A stretch of DNA of 64,000 bases from Candidatus Zhuqueibacterota bacterium. GTDB taxonomy: Bacteria > Zhuqueibacterota > Zhuqueibacteria > Oceanimicrobiales > Oceanimicrobiaceae. The notes below the pieces were generated by a model. It ran no database searches and was not told the DNA's origin. It saw nothing but the letters and a program-made list of their open reading frames with translations. Position numbers and translations under genes: made by a program. Positions 46,508 through 54,694 of this stretch are shown here, in pieces. The stretch is taken from NCBI GenBank assembly GCA_029261995.1, contig JAJDAF010000063.1, forward strand, positions 48,419-112,418. Reading direction: 5' to 3'. How positions within the stretch are numbered: the stretch's first letter is position 1; the number at the start of each line of letters is the position of its first letter.

Positions 46508-47083
46508 ATGGAGTCCAATAGCAAAGCACAACCCAGGAAGAAGGTCAAGCACTATAATGCGCCAGGGCATGCACATGAGTTGACCTTTTCATGTTACCAT
46601 CGTTATCCGTACCTGGAGTCACCGAAGGCGTGCTCGATCTTCCCGGAAGAGCTTGGTCAGACCAAGGATGAGTTACAGTTTGAATTGTGGGCGTATGTGT
46701 TGATGCCCAACCATGTTCATCTGTTGATTCACCCGAAACTAGAGACGTACCAGATGTCGCGCATACTGCAGTCCATCAAAGGCCGGGCATCGAAGAAATA
46801 TGGAAGTTATCTCAAGCAGTCGAATGTGGCGCTTTATGACAGACACTGTATTGATGTCAGGGGTAGAAGGACATTTCGTTTTTGGCAAGCCTGTGGTGGC
46901 TTTGACCGCAATCTCTGGAATCCCACGGCGATCCACGCTTCCCTTGCCTACATTGAGAACAATCCGGTGCGCGCCGATTTGGTGGATGCTCCGGAGAAGT
47001 GGCTGTGGTCATCGGCACATGCACAATTTGTAAACAAGGGCTTGGTTCCGGATCGTGGTAGCATACCCATGCTGATAAAATGA
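46508..47083 (+). CDS. REP-associated tyrosine (Y1/IS200-like) transposase
   Basis: 191 residues. The HUH metal-binding motif is in LMPNHVHLLIHP, the helix with the candidate catalytic tyrosine is SIKGRASKKYGSYL, and the C-terminal YIENNPVRADLV...EKWLWSSAHA is the classic signature of this family. These single-strand transposases act on REP hairpins; matching hairpins flank the gene. It has no obvious frameshift. The insertion broke an attC site, indicating arrival after the cassette. Confidence 0.9.
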   Translation: MESNSKAQPRKKVKHYNAPGHAHELTFSCYHRYPYLESPKACSIFPEELGQTKDELQFELWAYVLMPNHVHLLIHPKLETYQMSRILQSIKGRASKKYGSYLKQSNVALYDRHCIDVRGRRTFRFWQACGGFDRNLWNPTAIHASLAYIENNPVRADLVDAPEKWLWSSAHAQFVNKGLVPDRGSIPMLIK

Positions 47084-47113
47084 GCATGGGCCACGGCCTA
47101 AAAGGCGCGTGGC
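47066..47113. repeat. REP-like double hairpin, right
   Basis: CCCATGCT / AGCATGGG (47066-47073, 47083-47090) overlaps the transposase stop codon. GCCACGGCCT / AGGC-g-CGTGGC (47090-47113) follows immediately and resembles the left hairpin. Confidence 0.6.
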
Positions 47114-47159
47114 ACACGTTTGCAATCAGTGCGTGTTGGCAGGGCCACCCGCCCGCTTT

Positions 47160-47265
47160 GCATAACCGACGAGTGGCACCTGGCTCCGCATTTTCATAAC
47201 ACTATTAATTCGGCATTCTCTAGAAACTTTCACACATGCAACAACCCACTCGTTGGTGTTAATGC
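47160..47265 (+). other. Possible attC site 6
   Basis: GCATAAC (47160-47166) followed by CGACGAGTGG pairs with CCACTCGTTGGTGTTAATGC (47246-47265) with several bulges. The cores are less canonical than sites 1-4, so this is tentative. It would mark the right edge of the cassette array. Confidence 0.4.
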
Positions 47266-47307
47266 GACAGTTATACCAATTAATTTCCAGACGAATTCAC
47301 CCAGCAG

Positions 47308-48081
47308 TTATTTCTTTCCTTTGAGTTGTTCTTTTAACTGCGAAATTCTGCCTTGCAGGAACCCAAATGAATCATCCAATTCAAAAGCCCGCTCAAAATC
47401 AGCAATTGCATGTTCGATTTTACCTTGTTTCTCGAAACTTTCGCCACGATGGAAAAAAAATGAACCATCAGCACCATTTAGCTTGAGGTTTAGAGCGTGA
47501 ACCTGCATACCACCTTCAGTGTCTCCACTATCGAAGATCTTTTGGGCGATTCCCCCAAGACGCCAGGCGGAAAAGTTATAAGCTCCCGCACTGAACCACT
47601 TTTCTCGCAATTCTTCATATTTATCTATAGCTACTGTAAGCCCTTTTTCTTTTGTCGTAGTCTCAAAGATTTCTTCAATCTGGCGAGGTTGGCGAACGCC
47701 CCGGTGACATGTCACGCACTCGACCGTCATAGCCTTGTGTTTGGGACCACGGTCAAGAGCTGAAACAGCTTCATTGATATTCTTTACCATCAGCATCATT
47801 TCGCGCGCAACACGTTTAGGTTCTTTCTTATCCGAGGCGTAATCACGCTCAGGATACGGTGTATCCGATGTGAAATCATGACACTTTGAGCAACGCATGC
47901 CAACCTGTTGCCCAATCGAGAACATAGTGGCACGAAGTTCTTCGGGTGAAATGTCAGGTGGCAACACTGTTAGATTCTTCGGATTCTGAAAAACTTCCAT
48001 AGGTATTTGTGCATTTGCTTCAACTACTAAAATCCCTATTGAGATTAAAAAAATGAATCTCATAATACCTTTTTTGTTCAT
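47308..48081 (-). CDS. Diheme c-type cytochrome with TPR-like tail
   Basis: 257 residues with a signal peptide ending EANAQ and GAGAGGA before the ATG. Two covalent heme motifs, CSKCH and CVTCH, lie in a domain like the photosynthetic-reaction-centre cytochrome family (LRATMFSIGQQVGMRCSKCHDF). The C-terminal third looks like tetratricopeptide helices (GKIEHAIADFERAFELDDSF). Such proteins are periplasmic electron carriers. A paralogue is encoded next to it. Confidence 0.88.
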   Translation of the reverse strand: MNKKGIMRFIFLISIGILVVEANAQIPMEVFQNPKNLTVLPPDISPEELRATMFSIGQQVGMRCSKCHDFTSDTPYPERDYASDKKEPKRVAREMMLMVKNINEAVSALDRGPKHKAMTVECVTCHRGVRQPRQIEEIFETTTKEKGLTVAIDKYEELREKWFSAGAYNFSAWRLGGIAQKIFDSGDTEGGMQVHALNLKLNGADGSFFFHRGESFEKQGKIEHAIADFERAFELDDSFGFLQGRISQLKEQLKGKK

Positions 48082-48342
48082 TTTATCCTCTCAGTGAAAT
48101 AATCAATAACATGAAAATGCTTTTTAGTGTCCGGCTCATTATTCATTCATCACAATCAAGTTCCACCTGCTTGAAGGGGACTTGGGGCCTGCCTGCCCGA
48201 CCCGCCACGTAGTCCCCTTCACGAAAATGAGCAGATGGTTGCATCCCCCCAAAATGAGCCAGGGGTGTTACCACAACTCGAACCGCATAAACAAGATTCG
48301 ACTAGCGTCGCAAATGCGAGTGGCAGACATTCCAGGAATCTC

Positions 48343-49110
48343 TTATTCATCAGCGTTTTTCGCTTGCAATTTTTTGAGCATGTTTGCGGCGTTCGTGTTC
48401 GATGGGTTGAGTTCGAGCGATTTGCGGTAGTTTGCGATTGCGAGCTGGGTCTGGCCTGCTTTCATATACGCTTCCGCCAGACTGTCCCAGACATTCCATG
48501 ATTCCGGAAATTCATCGGTACTCAATTTGAAAATCGAGATAGCTGCTTCCACATCATCCTTTAAGATCTGATAACCAAGGTCATTTAGGGCCATGTCATC
48601 GAAGCGATACGAGCCCATGCCGTAGTAATTTTCTTTCAGGTCTTTGTATTTGGCGAGTGCTGTGGTGATGTCATGTAGCCTGTAAGCTTCGCTGAGTTCT
48701 TCGCCAAGCGTCATCGGTCTTGGTTTGCCGTTATGGCAAGTGTGGCACCACATGTTAACGCGCTGATCGCCGCTCGGCTCAATCTTCGCAAGCTGGCCAT
48801 TGATCATACGCAGCATCTTCAACATTTCACGAGCCCTATCTTTATTTGGATTTTCGTCAGATGCGAAATCGTAGCTGCTCAACGGTTGGCCTTGCTCGCC
48901 AACATGACAGTGCGCACAACGAACGCCGAGCGTGCGCGCGAATCCGGTCATCACGGGTTGAAGCCGTGTCCCTGGCCACTCCTTCGGCAGGACTTGGATG
49001 TTTTGTGTTTTCTCGGGCCAGGACCACTGCTCCTGCGCCTGCGAAGGGGGCGAAAGAACAAGTGTTAATAAGACGACCGTGCCAGGCAGTGCAAGTACTC
49101 TTTGAATCAT
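48343..49110 (-). CDS. Diheme c-type cytochrome with TPR tail, paralogue
   Basis: 255 residues from the ATG at 49110, supported by AAGGAG upstream; a longer frame to 49197 lacks a ribosome site. Signal peptide ends PSQAQ. Heme motifs CAHCH and CHTCH occur in the same framework as the neighbouring cytochrome (MTGFARTLGVRCAHCH). The tail carries a clear TPR (ESWNVWDSLAEAYMKAGQTQ). The two genes, 260 bases apart and co-directional, likely arose by duplication. They may feed or drain electrons for the larger cytochrome operon to the right. Confidence 0.9.
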   Translation of the reverse strand: MIQRVLALPGTVVLLTLVLSPPSQAQEQWSWPEKTQNIQVLPKEWPGTRLQPVMTGFARTLGVRCAHCHVGEQGQPLSSYDFASDENPNKDRAREMLKMLRMINGQLAKIEPSGDQRVNMWCHTCHNGKPRPMTLGEELSEAYRLHDITTALAKYKDLKENYYGMGSYRFDDMALNDLGYQILKDDVEAAISIFKLSTDEFPESWNVWDSLAEAYMKAGQTQLAIANYRKSLELNPSNTNAANMLKKLQAKNADE

Positions 49111-49606
49111 AAGGAACTCCTTTCTCATTGGTCGGGACTGTTTGAGCTGCAAGATGATTTGATTGCAGAAGCAAGCAGCGAGAGTCTCCTCTCGCAAATG
49201 AAAGAAGTTACTGAGAATAATTCAAAATGGATGCATTGGGTGTGTCTCGAAATATATTTCCGAACGCTTTTGATTTAGTCAGGCGGGCTTTCAGAAAGGA
49301 CAGCTATCTCAATTGGGGGGGGAACGCTCCATGATAGTTTCAACGTCATATGGGTCAAATGAAACCGCCATGTGCGTTGCCTATGTCGAAACCAGAATTC
49401 TTGTTTTGTGCGCGCGGGCGCCGTTGACGAATGGAGATCGTGGGATTTGTCCCTACGACGACGGCGCCTTTGTCGCACAAACCCAACACTTTGCCATGCA
49501 TCGTGAGAACAAAACAAGGCCTTGAAAGAAGCCCACTACCCAAGCACGAGGGCATGCACTTGAGTTGACTTTCTCAACGCCTAGTGTGATGGTTTCCAAA
49601 TAAGCG
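49111..49606. other. Non-coding stretch between cytochrome regions
   Basis: About 500 bases with short unsupported reading frames only. It must hold the promoter for the diheme cytochrome gene. No RNA gene or mobile element was recognised. Confidence 0.4.
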
Positions 49607-49671
49607 AACTCTGACAGGGTTTGATGTTAACCGTCTTAGGCATAAAAAAGGATCGAAACCCTGTCAGAGTT
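49607..49671. repeat. 16-bp perfect inverted repeat after the barrel gene
   Basis: AACTCTGACAGGGTTT (49607-49622) and AAACCCTGTCAGAGTT (49656-49671) with a 33-base loop. It lies downstream of the minus-strand barrel gene that ends at 49699, so it may end the cytochrome operon. Its exact symmetry and lack of a classic short loop also fit a dispersed repeat. Confidence 0.55.
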
Positions 49672-49698
49672 TTGTTCGGGAAATTGATAATCGTGACG

Positions 49699-51351
49699 CT
49701 AGATGAGAACCCCAACCTCCAGAACAAGCCGGGCGGACTTCAAGCGCTGGTCAAGAAACCGGCGGTAGCCGGCATTCAAGAACATCTTGCGGTCGATTCG
49801 AAAGTAACCGGTCGCTTCGAGCCAGGTGCTGGTTGTGGTCACGCTGCCGGTTTGATAGATGTAACTGCCCGCCGAAGTGTTCAGAAAGAACCTGCGGGAC
49901 ACCGGCAGGCGGAGACTCATGGTTGGCCGGTATGCTTTGGTGAACATGGTGTTGAAGTAAGAGAGTCGCGCGTTGACCGTCGCGGGCGTGCCGAGCACGC
50001 GGGGCACAGTCAGGGCCGCGGACGAGGAGGTGGTATTCTTGAGCGCTCCTTTGCGAAAGCGAATGCCGAAAGTTCCGGAAAGCCTGATTCTTCTGGGAAG
50101 CCTGAGCGTAACGCCAGAGTGAAATCCCTTGCGGGTGGTCTCATCAAACAGGCTGTCGGGGATTGAGCGCGTCTCAAAGACTCGGACCGACTTGCGTGCG
50201 TCGTAAGAAAAATTGAAAGAGACAAACTCCGCGGGATGGACACTGGCGCTGAAAAACGTATTGCTCAACTGAAATTTCTTTTGACCCAGATCGTTTTTCC
50301 AACCGCGGTTGACATCGACCTCCAGGGTCTGGTAGAGTGAAAACTTCGAGCCCAGCGAGTAGTTGTTCTGGATGTAGACAAACTCACGGCTGACCTGACT
50401 GACGTGGTAACGTCCTGACAAAGCCACGGTGGATGCGAATCGTTGAGTGCTGAAATCCCCTTTCTCAAACGCCAGAAACAGGCCGAACTTCTTCTCCTTG
50501 GTCTGGAAATTGGAGTTGCGCAGACTGGGCTGTGCGCCCCCGGCTACGCCGGCCCGGAATGCCTGAGATAGTTTGAGAGAAAACAATCCGCCATCAATAA
50601 AGCCCACGCCACGGATTCTGCTGGAAGAAATCCGCCCGATGCCAAACTCATAGCCTCTGCCGTCATCGCTTGAGACCAGACCCAGTTCATAAACGCTATG
50701 ACGCCATTCGTCCATTGGCAGCCCGCCGCCGGGTGCGCCGCGGTGGTGGAGTCGGGAGCGCCAGCGCACTCTCAGGGCCGCGGGCAAACCCATAAATCGA
50801 TCCACCTTGAGTTTGCTGCGCAGACCGAGTTGATAGTAGTCACGGTTGCCGGTAGTTTGATCATCCAGCGTGAGAGTTTGTACGCTAAACCGCCCTTTGA
50901 TGGTGTTGCTGCTCACCTGGCGACGCCGGCGTTGCCCTGATCGGCTACTGGAAGCTTCTCGTGTTTGCGCAAGCAGGCCCTCTGGGTTTCGCTTCTTGAC
51001 GCTTTGGGAATTGGAATCTTCCCGCACGAGTTGGAGTCGCAGGAGCTCGACGCTATCGCCCTCCTTAAGCGTAGAGGTCTGCGACAACAGACGGCATGCC
51101 GCGGAGACGCGAGCGACATTTTCGACCGCCAATCTGCCGACGATGCGTTGTCGCCGCTTGACAACCAGCGTATCGCCGACTTGCAGACCTTCGGCCGTGC
51201 CGAGATTCACATAATAGGAATTATGTGAGAGATACTTGATCTCACCCTGTGTTTTTCCGTTTGCCTGCCCAAATAGAACCGGCAGCCGCATGGGCAGCAG
51301 ACAAAGTAGAATCAATGAAAGCCAAAAGCATGAATCAGTCCTTGCTGTCAT
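49699..51351 (-). CDS. Outer-membrane beta-barrel protein, candidate partner of the multiheme cytochromes
   Basis: About 550 residues from the ATG at 51351 (GGGAAAGAAG before it), overlapping the 3' end of the 43-heme cytochrome gene by 17 bases. After a signal peptide (LPVLFGQ) there is a small beta domain (YYVNLGTAEGLQVGDTLVVKRR), resembling an SH3-like or FlgT-like fold. A basic linker follows, then some 400 residues of amphipathic strands ending in LVLEVGVLI. This suits an outer-membrane barrel. By position it could be the porin that lets a cytochrome exchange electrons across the outer membrane. No sequence family recognised. Confidence 0.65.
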   Translation of the reverse strand: MTARTDSCFWLSLILLCLLPMRLPVLFGQANGKTQGEIKYLSHNSYYVNLGTAEGLQVGDTLVVKRRQRIVGRLAVENVARVSAACRLLSQTSTLKEGDSVELLRLQLVREDSNSQSVKKRNPEGLLAQTREASSSRSGQRRRRQVSSNTIKGRFSVQTLTLDDQTTGNRDYYQLGLRSKLKVDRFMGLPAALRVRWRSRLHHRGAPGGGLPMDEWRHSVYELGLVSSDDGRGYEFGIGRISSSRIRGVGFIDGGLFSLKLSQAFRAGVAGGAQPSLRNSNFQTKEKKFGLFLAFEKGDFSTQRFASTVALSGRYHVSQVSREFVYIQNNYSLGSKFSLYQTLEVDVNRGWKNDLGQKKFQLSNTFFSASVHPAEFVSFNFSYDARKSVRVFETRSIPDSLFDETTRKGFHSGVTLRLPRRIRLSGTFGIRFRKGALKNTTSSSAALTVPRVLGTPATVNARLSYFNTMFTKAYRPTMSLRLPVSRRFFLNTSAGSYIYQTGSVTTTSTWLEATGYFRIDRKMFLNAGYRRFLDQRLKSARLVLEVGVLI

Positions 51352-54300
51352 CTTCTTTCCCATTCGGATGGCAATCATAGCAGGCAGTGCTTTCATAAAC
51401 GTAGTCATTTACTTCTCCAAGGTGCTTGTCATCCATCCTTTGCCGACTGTGCTCATGGCAATCGATGCAACTGAACTCTTTGCGGTTGGCCGGATTGAGG
51501 TGGCAGGTGAGGCATGAATCCCACTCACCCCGGTGATCTCCTGTAAAAATTGGGAAATACAAGTTGTCGTGGTCTCGAAACTCGCCCTTTTCGCCTGTGG
51601 GGTGGCAAATGAAGCACTCGCTGCTCTGAAAAATATAACCGGGAATGCCGTTATGTCTGAAATCCATTTCGGTTTGCCGGTGCTCATGACATTCGACGCA
51701 GGTGAAGTCTTTGCGGTTGGCAGGATTGCTATGGCACGCAAGGCAATCATCCCAGGTACCGGAGTGAGAGCCTGCGAAGATGGGAAAGAACTGAGTGTCA
51801 TGGTCCCGGAACTCGCCCTTCTCACCAGCGGGGTGGCAAATGAAGCACTCGTTGCTCTGCCAACTGAAACCGGAAATGCCGTCGTGCTTCAGATCCATTT
51901 CAGTCTGCCGGTGCTCGTGGCACTCGACGCAGGTGAAGTCCTTGCGGTTGGCGGGGTTCGTATGGCACGCAAGGCAATCATCCCAGGTACCGGAGTGAGA
52001 GCCTGCGAAGATTGGGAAGAACTGGGTGTCGTGGTCTCTGAACTCGCCTTTCTCACCAGCGGGGTGACATATGAAGCATTCGCTGCTCTGCCAACTGTAG
52101 CCGGAAATGCCGTTATGTTTCAAATCCATTTCGGTTTGCCGGTGCTCGTGGCACTCGACGCAGGTGAAGTCTTTGCGGTTGGCAGGATTGGTATGGCATG
52201 CAAGGCAGTCATCCCATTCGTTGGCATGCTCACCGGCAAAAATCGGAAAGTAGAGATTGTCGTGGTCCCGGAATTCGCCCTTCTCACCTGACGGATGGCA
52301 TATAAAGCACTCGCTGCTTTGCCAACTGTAGCCGGAAATACCATTGTGTTTCAAATCCATTTCAGTCTGACGGTGCTCGTGGCACTCGACGCAGGTGAAG
52401 TCTTTGCGGTTGGTAGGATTCGTATGGCACTCAAGGCAGTCATCCCATGTGCCGGCGTGAGAGCCTGCGAAGATGGGAAAAAATTGAGTGTCGTGGTCCC
52501 GGAACTCGCCCTTCTCACCAGCAGGGTGGCAAATGAAGCACTCGCTGCTTTGCCAACTGTAGCCGGAAATACCATTGTGTTTCAAATCCATTTCAGTCTG
52601 CCGGTGCTCGTGGCATTCGACGCAAGTGAAGTCTTTGCGGTTGGCAGGATTGGTATGGCACTCAAGGCAGTCATCCCATGTGCCGGCGTGAGAACCTGCG
52701 AAGATTGGGAAAAACTGAGTGTCGTGGTCTCTGAACTCGCCCTTCTCACCGGCTGGATGGCAAATGAAGCATTCGCTGCTTTGCCAACTGTAGCCGGAAA
52801 TGCCGTTATGTTTCAAATCCATTTCAGTTTGCCGGTGCTCGTGGCACTCGACGCAGGTGAAGTCTTTGCGGTTGGCAGGATTGCTATGGCACGCAAGGCA
52901 GTCGTCCCATGTGCCGGCGTGAGAGCCCGCGAAGATGGGGAAGAACTGAATGTCGTGGTCCCGGAACTCGCCCTTTTCGCCAGCAGGGTGACAGATAAAG
53001 CACTCGTTGCTCTGCCAACTGTAACCGGAAATGCCATTGTGTTTCAAATCCATTTCACTCTGCCGGTGCTCGTGACATTCGACGCAGGTGAAGTCTTTGC
53101 GGTTGGCAGGATTGCTATGGCACGCAAGGCAATCATCCCAGGTGCCGGCGTGAGCGCCCGCGAAAATTGGGAAGAACTGAATATCGTGGTCTCGGAACTC
53201 GCCCTTCTCGCCCGTGGGGTGACAAATAAAACATTCGCTGCTCTGCCAACTGTAGCCGGAAATGCCGTTATGTTTCAAGTCCATTTCGGTTTGCCGGTGC
53301 TCATGGCATTCAACGCAAGTGAAGTCTTTGCGGCTGGCAGGGTTCGTGTGGCACACAACACAATCATCCCATATGTTGGCATGGTCACCCGCAAAAACCG
53401 GAAAGTAGAGGTTGTCATGTTCCAGAAACTCGCCTTTGTCACCAGTCGGGTGGCAGCTGTAGCAGGATTGACTTTCGTAGCCGTACTCGGAGAAACCGTT
53501 GTGCTTGCTGTCCATCTCGCTCTGCCTATGCTCATGGCAGTCCACACAGGTGAAATCCTTGCGGTTCTGCGGGTTGGTGTGGCACTCGACGCAGTCGTCC
53601 CAGGTGCCGGCATGCTGACCGGCAAAAACTGGAAAAAACAGGTTATCGTGGTCCTCGAACTCACCCTTTTCGCCGGTTGGGTGGCACAGCAAACAGTCGG
53701 TACTCTCATAGGCATAACCCGTGATACCGCTATGTTCCTCGTCCATTTGGGATTGCTCGTGCTCATGGCAGGTCAGGCAGGTAAAATCCTTTTGGGTCCC
53801 CGGGTTTTCGTGGCAGGCGCGGCACTCTTCCCATTCGCCCGCATGTTCCCCCGTGAAAATGGGAAAGTAGAGGTCATCATGCTCCTTAAAGTCACTCGGC
53901 TCACCCGTGGGATGGCAGGATAAACAGGACTGGCTATCATAGGCGTAGCCGGGAATGCCCTGATGTTCTGCATCCATTTCAGGCTGATTATGTTCGTGGC
54001 AGCTCAGACAGGTGAATTCCGTGAAGGTCGTCGGGTTCGGATGACAGGCCGCGCAGTCGTTCCACGTGCCGTCGTGCTCACCCGAGAAGATGGGAAACAG
54101 GACATCGTGGTTGGCCATGAAAGCAGGCTGCCAGCTATTCATTTCGTGGCAACTCTGGCAATCAGTTGAGAACGAATTTGCAACGTGATTCGGGTTCTCG
54201 GTGTCGATGTACTCCCGCTGGTGGCAATTGATGCAGTCTGTTGTGAGCGAGCCAAAATCGCCCTGCTGCTCGTTCTGATGGCAACTCTGGCAATCCACGA

Positions 54301-54694
54301 GGACATGGCTGCCAAGCATGGGGAACTGCGTATTCGCATGGATTTCTTCCGTGTCAAATAGCTCCCAGCCCTGTGCTCTGTGGCATCTTGCGCAATCATT
54401 GCCCATCCTGGCCTGGTGTACATCGGCGTGGCAACTTGAGCAATCGTCCGATACTTTGGAGAAGTCTGCAATATCGTGGCACGACTTACAGGTCACGCGC
54501 TGATGTCTGTCCTCGAGATCGAACTTGGTCTTGCCGTGGTCGAACCGAATATGCTGCCAGGTTTTTTCAATGTGACACGTTTTGCAGTCAAGCTTGAGAT
54601 TCTTGTGCGGGCTTGTCTGCCCCAGGATCGTCGCAGGCAGTATGGTCAGCAACAACGCCAGCTTCCCTAGAATTGCAGTTGTTGTATTCGTCAT
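51335..54694 (-). CDS. Giant 43-heme c-type cytochrome built of twelve 77-residue units
   Basis: 1119 residues with a signal peptide ending TILGQ. I counted 43 CXXCH motifs. Seven lie in residues 35-185 (modules like HIRFDHGKTKFDL...VTCKSCH). The other 36 lie in twelve tandem units from residue 201 to the end, each with three hemes in the order WDDCLACH, DFTCVECHEH, ECFICHPxGEKGEF. Eleven units are 77 residues and the last is 72. Units 4-11 are nearly identical. A chain of closely packed hemes this long would act as an electron wire or capacitor in the periplasm or on the surface. Start and preceding stop overlap as ATGA. Confidence 0.95.
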   Translation of the reverse strand: MTNTTTAILGKLALLLTILPATILGQTSPHKNLKLDCKTCHIEKTWQHIRFDHGKTKFDLEDRHQRVTCKSCHDIADFSKVSDDCSSCHADVHQARMGNDCARCHRAQGWELFDTEEIHANTQFPMLGSHVLVDCQSCHQNEQQGDFGSLTTDCINCHQREYIDTENPNHVANSFSTDCQSCHEMNSWQPAFMANHDVLFPIFSGEHDGTWNDCAACHPNPTTFTEFTCLSCHEHNQPEMDAEHQGIPGYAYDSQSCLSCHPTGEPSDFKEHDDLYFPIFTGEHAGEWEECRACHENPGTQKDFTCLTCHEHEQSQMDEEHSGITGYAYESTDCLLCHPTGEKGEFEDHDNLFFPVFAGQHAGTWDDCVECHTNPQNRKDFTCVDCHEHRQSEMDSKHNGFSEYGYESQSCYSCHPTGDKGEFLEHDNLYFPVFAGDHANIWDDCVVCHTNPASRKDFTCVECHEHRQTEMDLKHNGISGYSWQSSECFICHPTGEKGEFRDHDIQFFPIFAGAHAGTWDDCLACHSNPANRKDFTCVECHEHRQSEMDLKHNGISGYSWQSNECFICHPAGEKGEFRDHDIQFFPIFAGSHAGTWDDCLACHSNPANRKDFTCVECHEHRQTEMDLKHNGISGYSWQSSECFICHPAGEKGEFRDHDTQFFPIFAGSHAGTWDDCLECHTNPANRKDFTCVECHEHRQTEMDLKHNGISGYSWQSSECFICHPAGEKGEFRDHDTQFFPIFAGSHAGTWDDCLECHTNPTNRKDFTCVECHEHRQTEMDLKHNGISGYSWQSSECFICHPSGEKGEFRDHDNLYFPIFAGEHANEWDDCLACHTNPANRKDFTCVECHEHRQTEMDLKHNGISGYSWQSSECFICHPAGEKGEFRDHDTQFFPIFAGSHSGTWDDCLACHTNPANRKDFTCVECHEHRQTEMDLKHDGISGFSWQSNECFICHPAGEKGEFRDHDTQFFPIFAGSHSGTWDDCLACHSNPANRKDFTCVECHEHRQTEMDFRHNGIPGYIFQSSECFICHPTGEKGEFRDHDNLYFPIFTGDHRGEWDSCLTCHLNPANRKEFSCIDCHEHSRQRMDDKHLGEVNDYVYESTACYDCHPNGKEDDSKD
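51338..54094 (-). repeat. 231-bp coding tandem repeat array (twelve units)
   Basis: Each unit is 231 bp and encodes the three-heme module. DNA of the central units (about 51900-53300) is nearly identical, indicating recent unequal exchange or gene conversion. The exact copy number is at risk of assembly collapse or expansion. Confidence 0.9.

Larger units (their letters stand above)
46419..47156 (+). mobile_element. REP-associated tyrosine transposase element with terminal inverted repeats
   Basis: GCGGACGGGTGGCC (46419-46432) is matched on the right by the complement of GCGGGCGGGTGGCC (47143-47156), 13 of 14 bases. Between them lie a Y1-type transposase gene and hairpins on both sides (46457-46480; 47066-47113). 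The arrangement suggests a discrete insertion of about 740 bp inside the cassette array. Confidence 0.6.
42139..47265 (+). mobile_element. Integron cassette array without integrase (CALIN-like)
   Basis: Six plus-strand genes of different, mostly orphan families are each followed by a long imperfect inverted repeat with integron attC architecture. Left ends read like RYYYAAC and right ends like GTTRRRY, with unpaired bases in the arms (sites at 42909, 43741, 44655, 45777, a broken one at 46377, and a weak one at 47160). Base composition is more AT-rich than the flanks. No tyrosine-recombinase integrase gene lies in the window, so by the usual naming this is a cluster of attC sites lacking an integrase. 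GTTATC and GTTAGGA at 42139-42156 may mark its left boundary. Sites were recognised by eye. Confidence 0.72.

Noticed and set aside
49275..49555. Short overlapping frames between the cytochrome regions
   Set aside because: No start signal, no recognisable composition or motif, and frames on both strands overlap.
52295..53923. 542-codon open frame on the plus strand across the cytochrome repeats
   Set aside because: It is the antisense shadow of the 231-bp coding repeats, has no ribosome site, and its periodic sequence simply mirrors the heme units.
51338..54094. Regularly spaced repeats that might suggest CRISPR
   Set aside because: Repeats are 231 bp, contiguous and coding, with no spacers.
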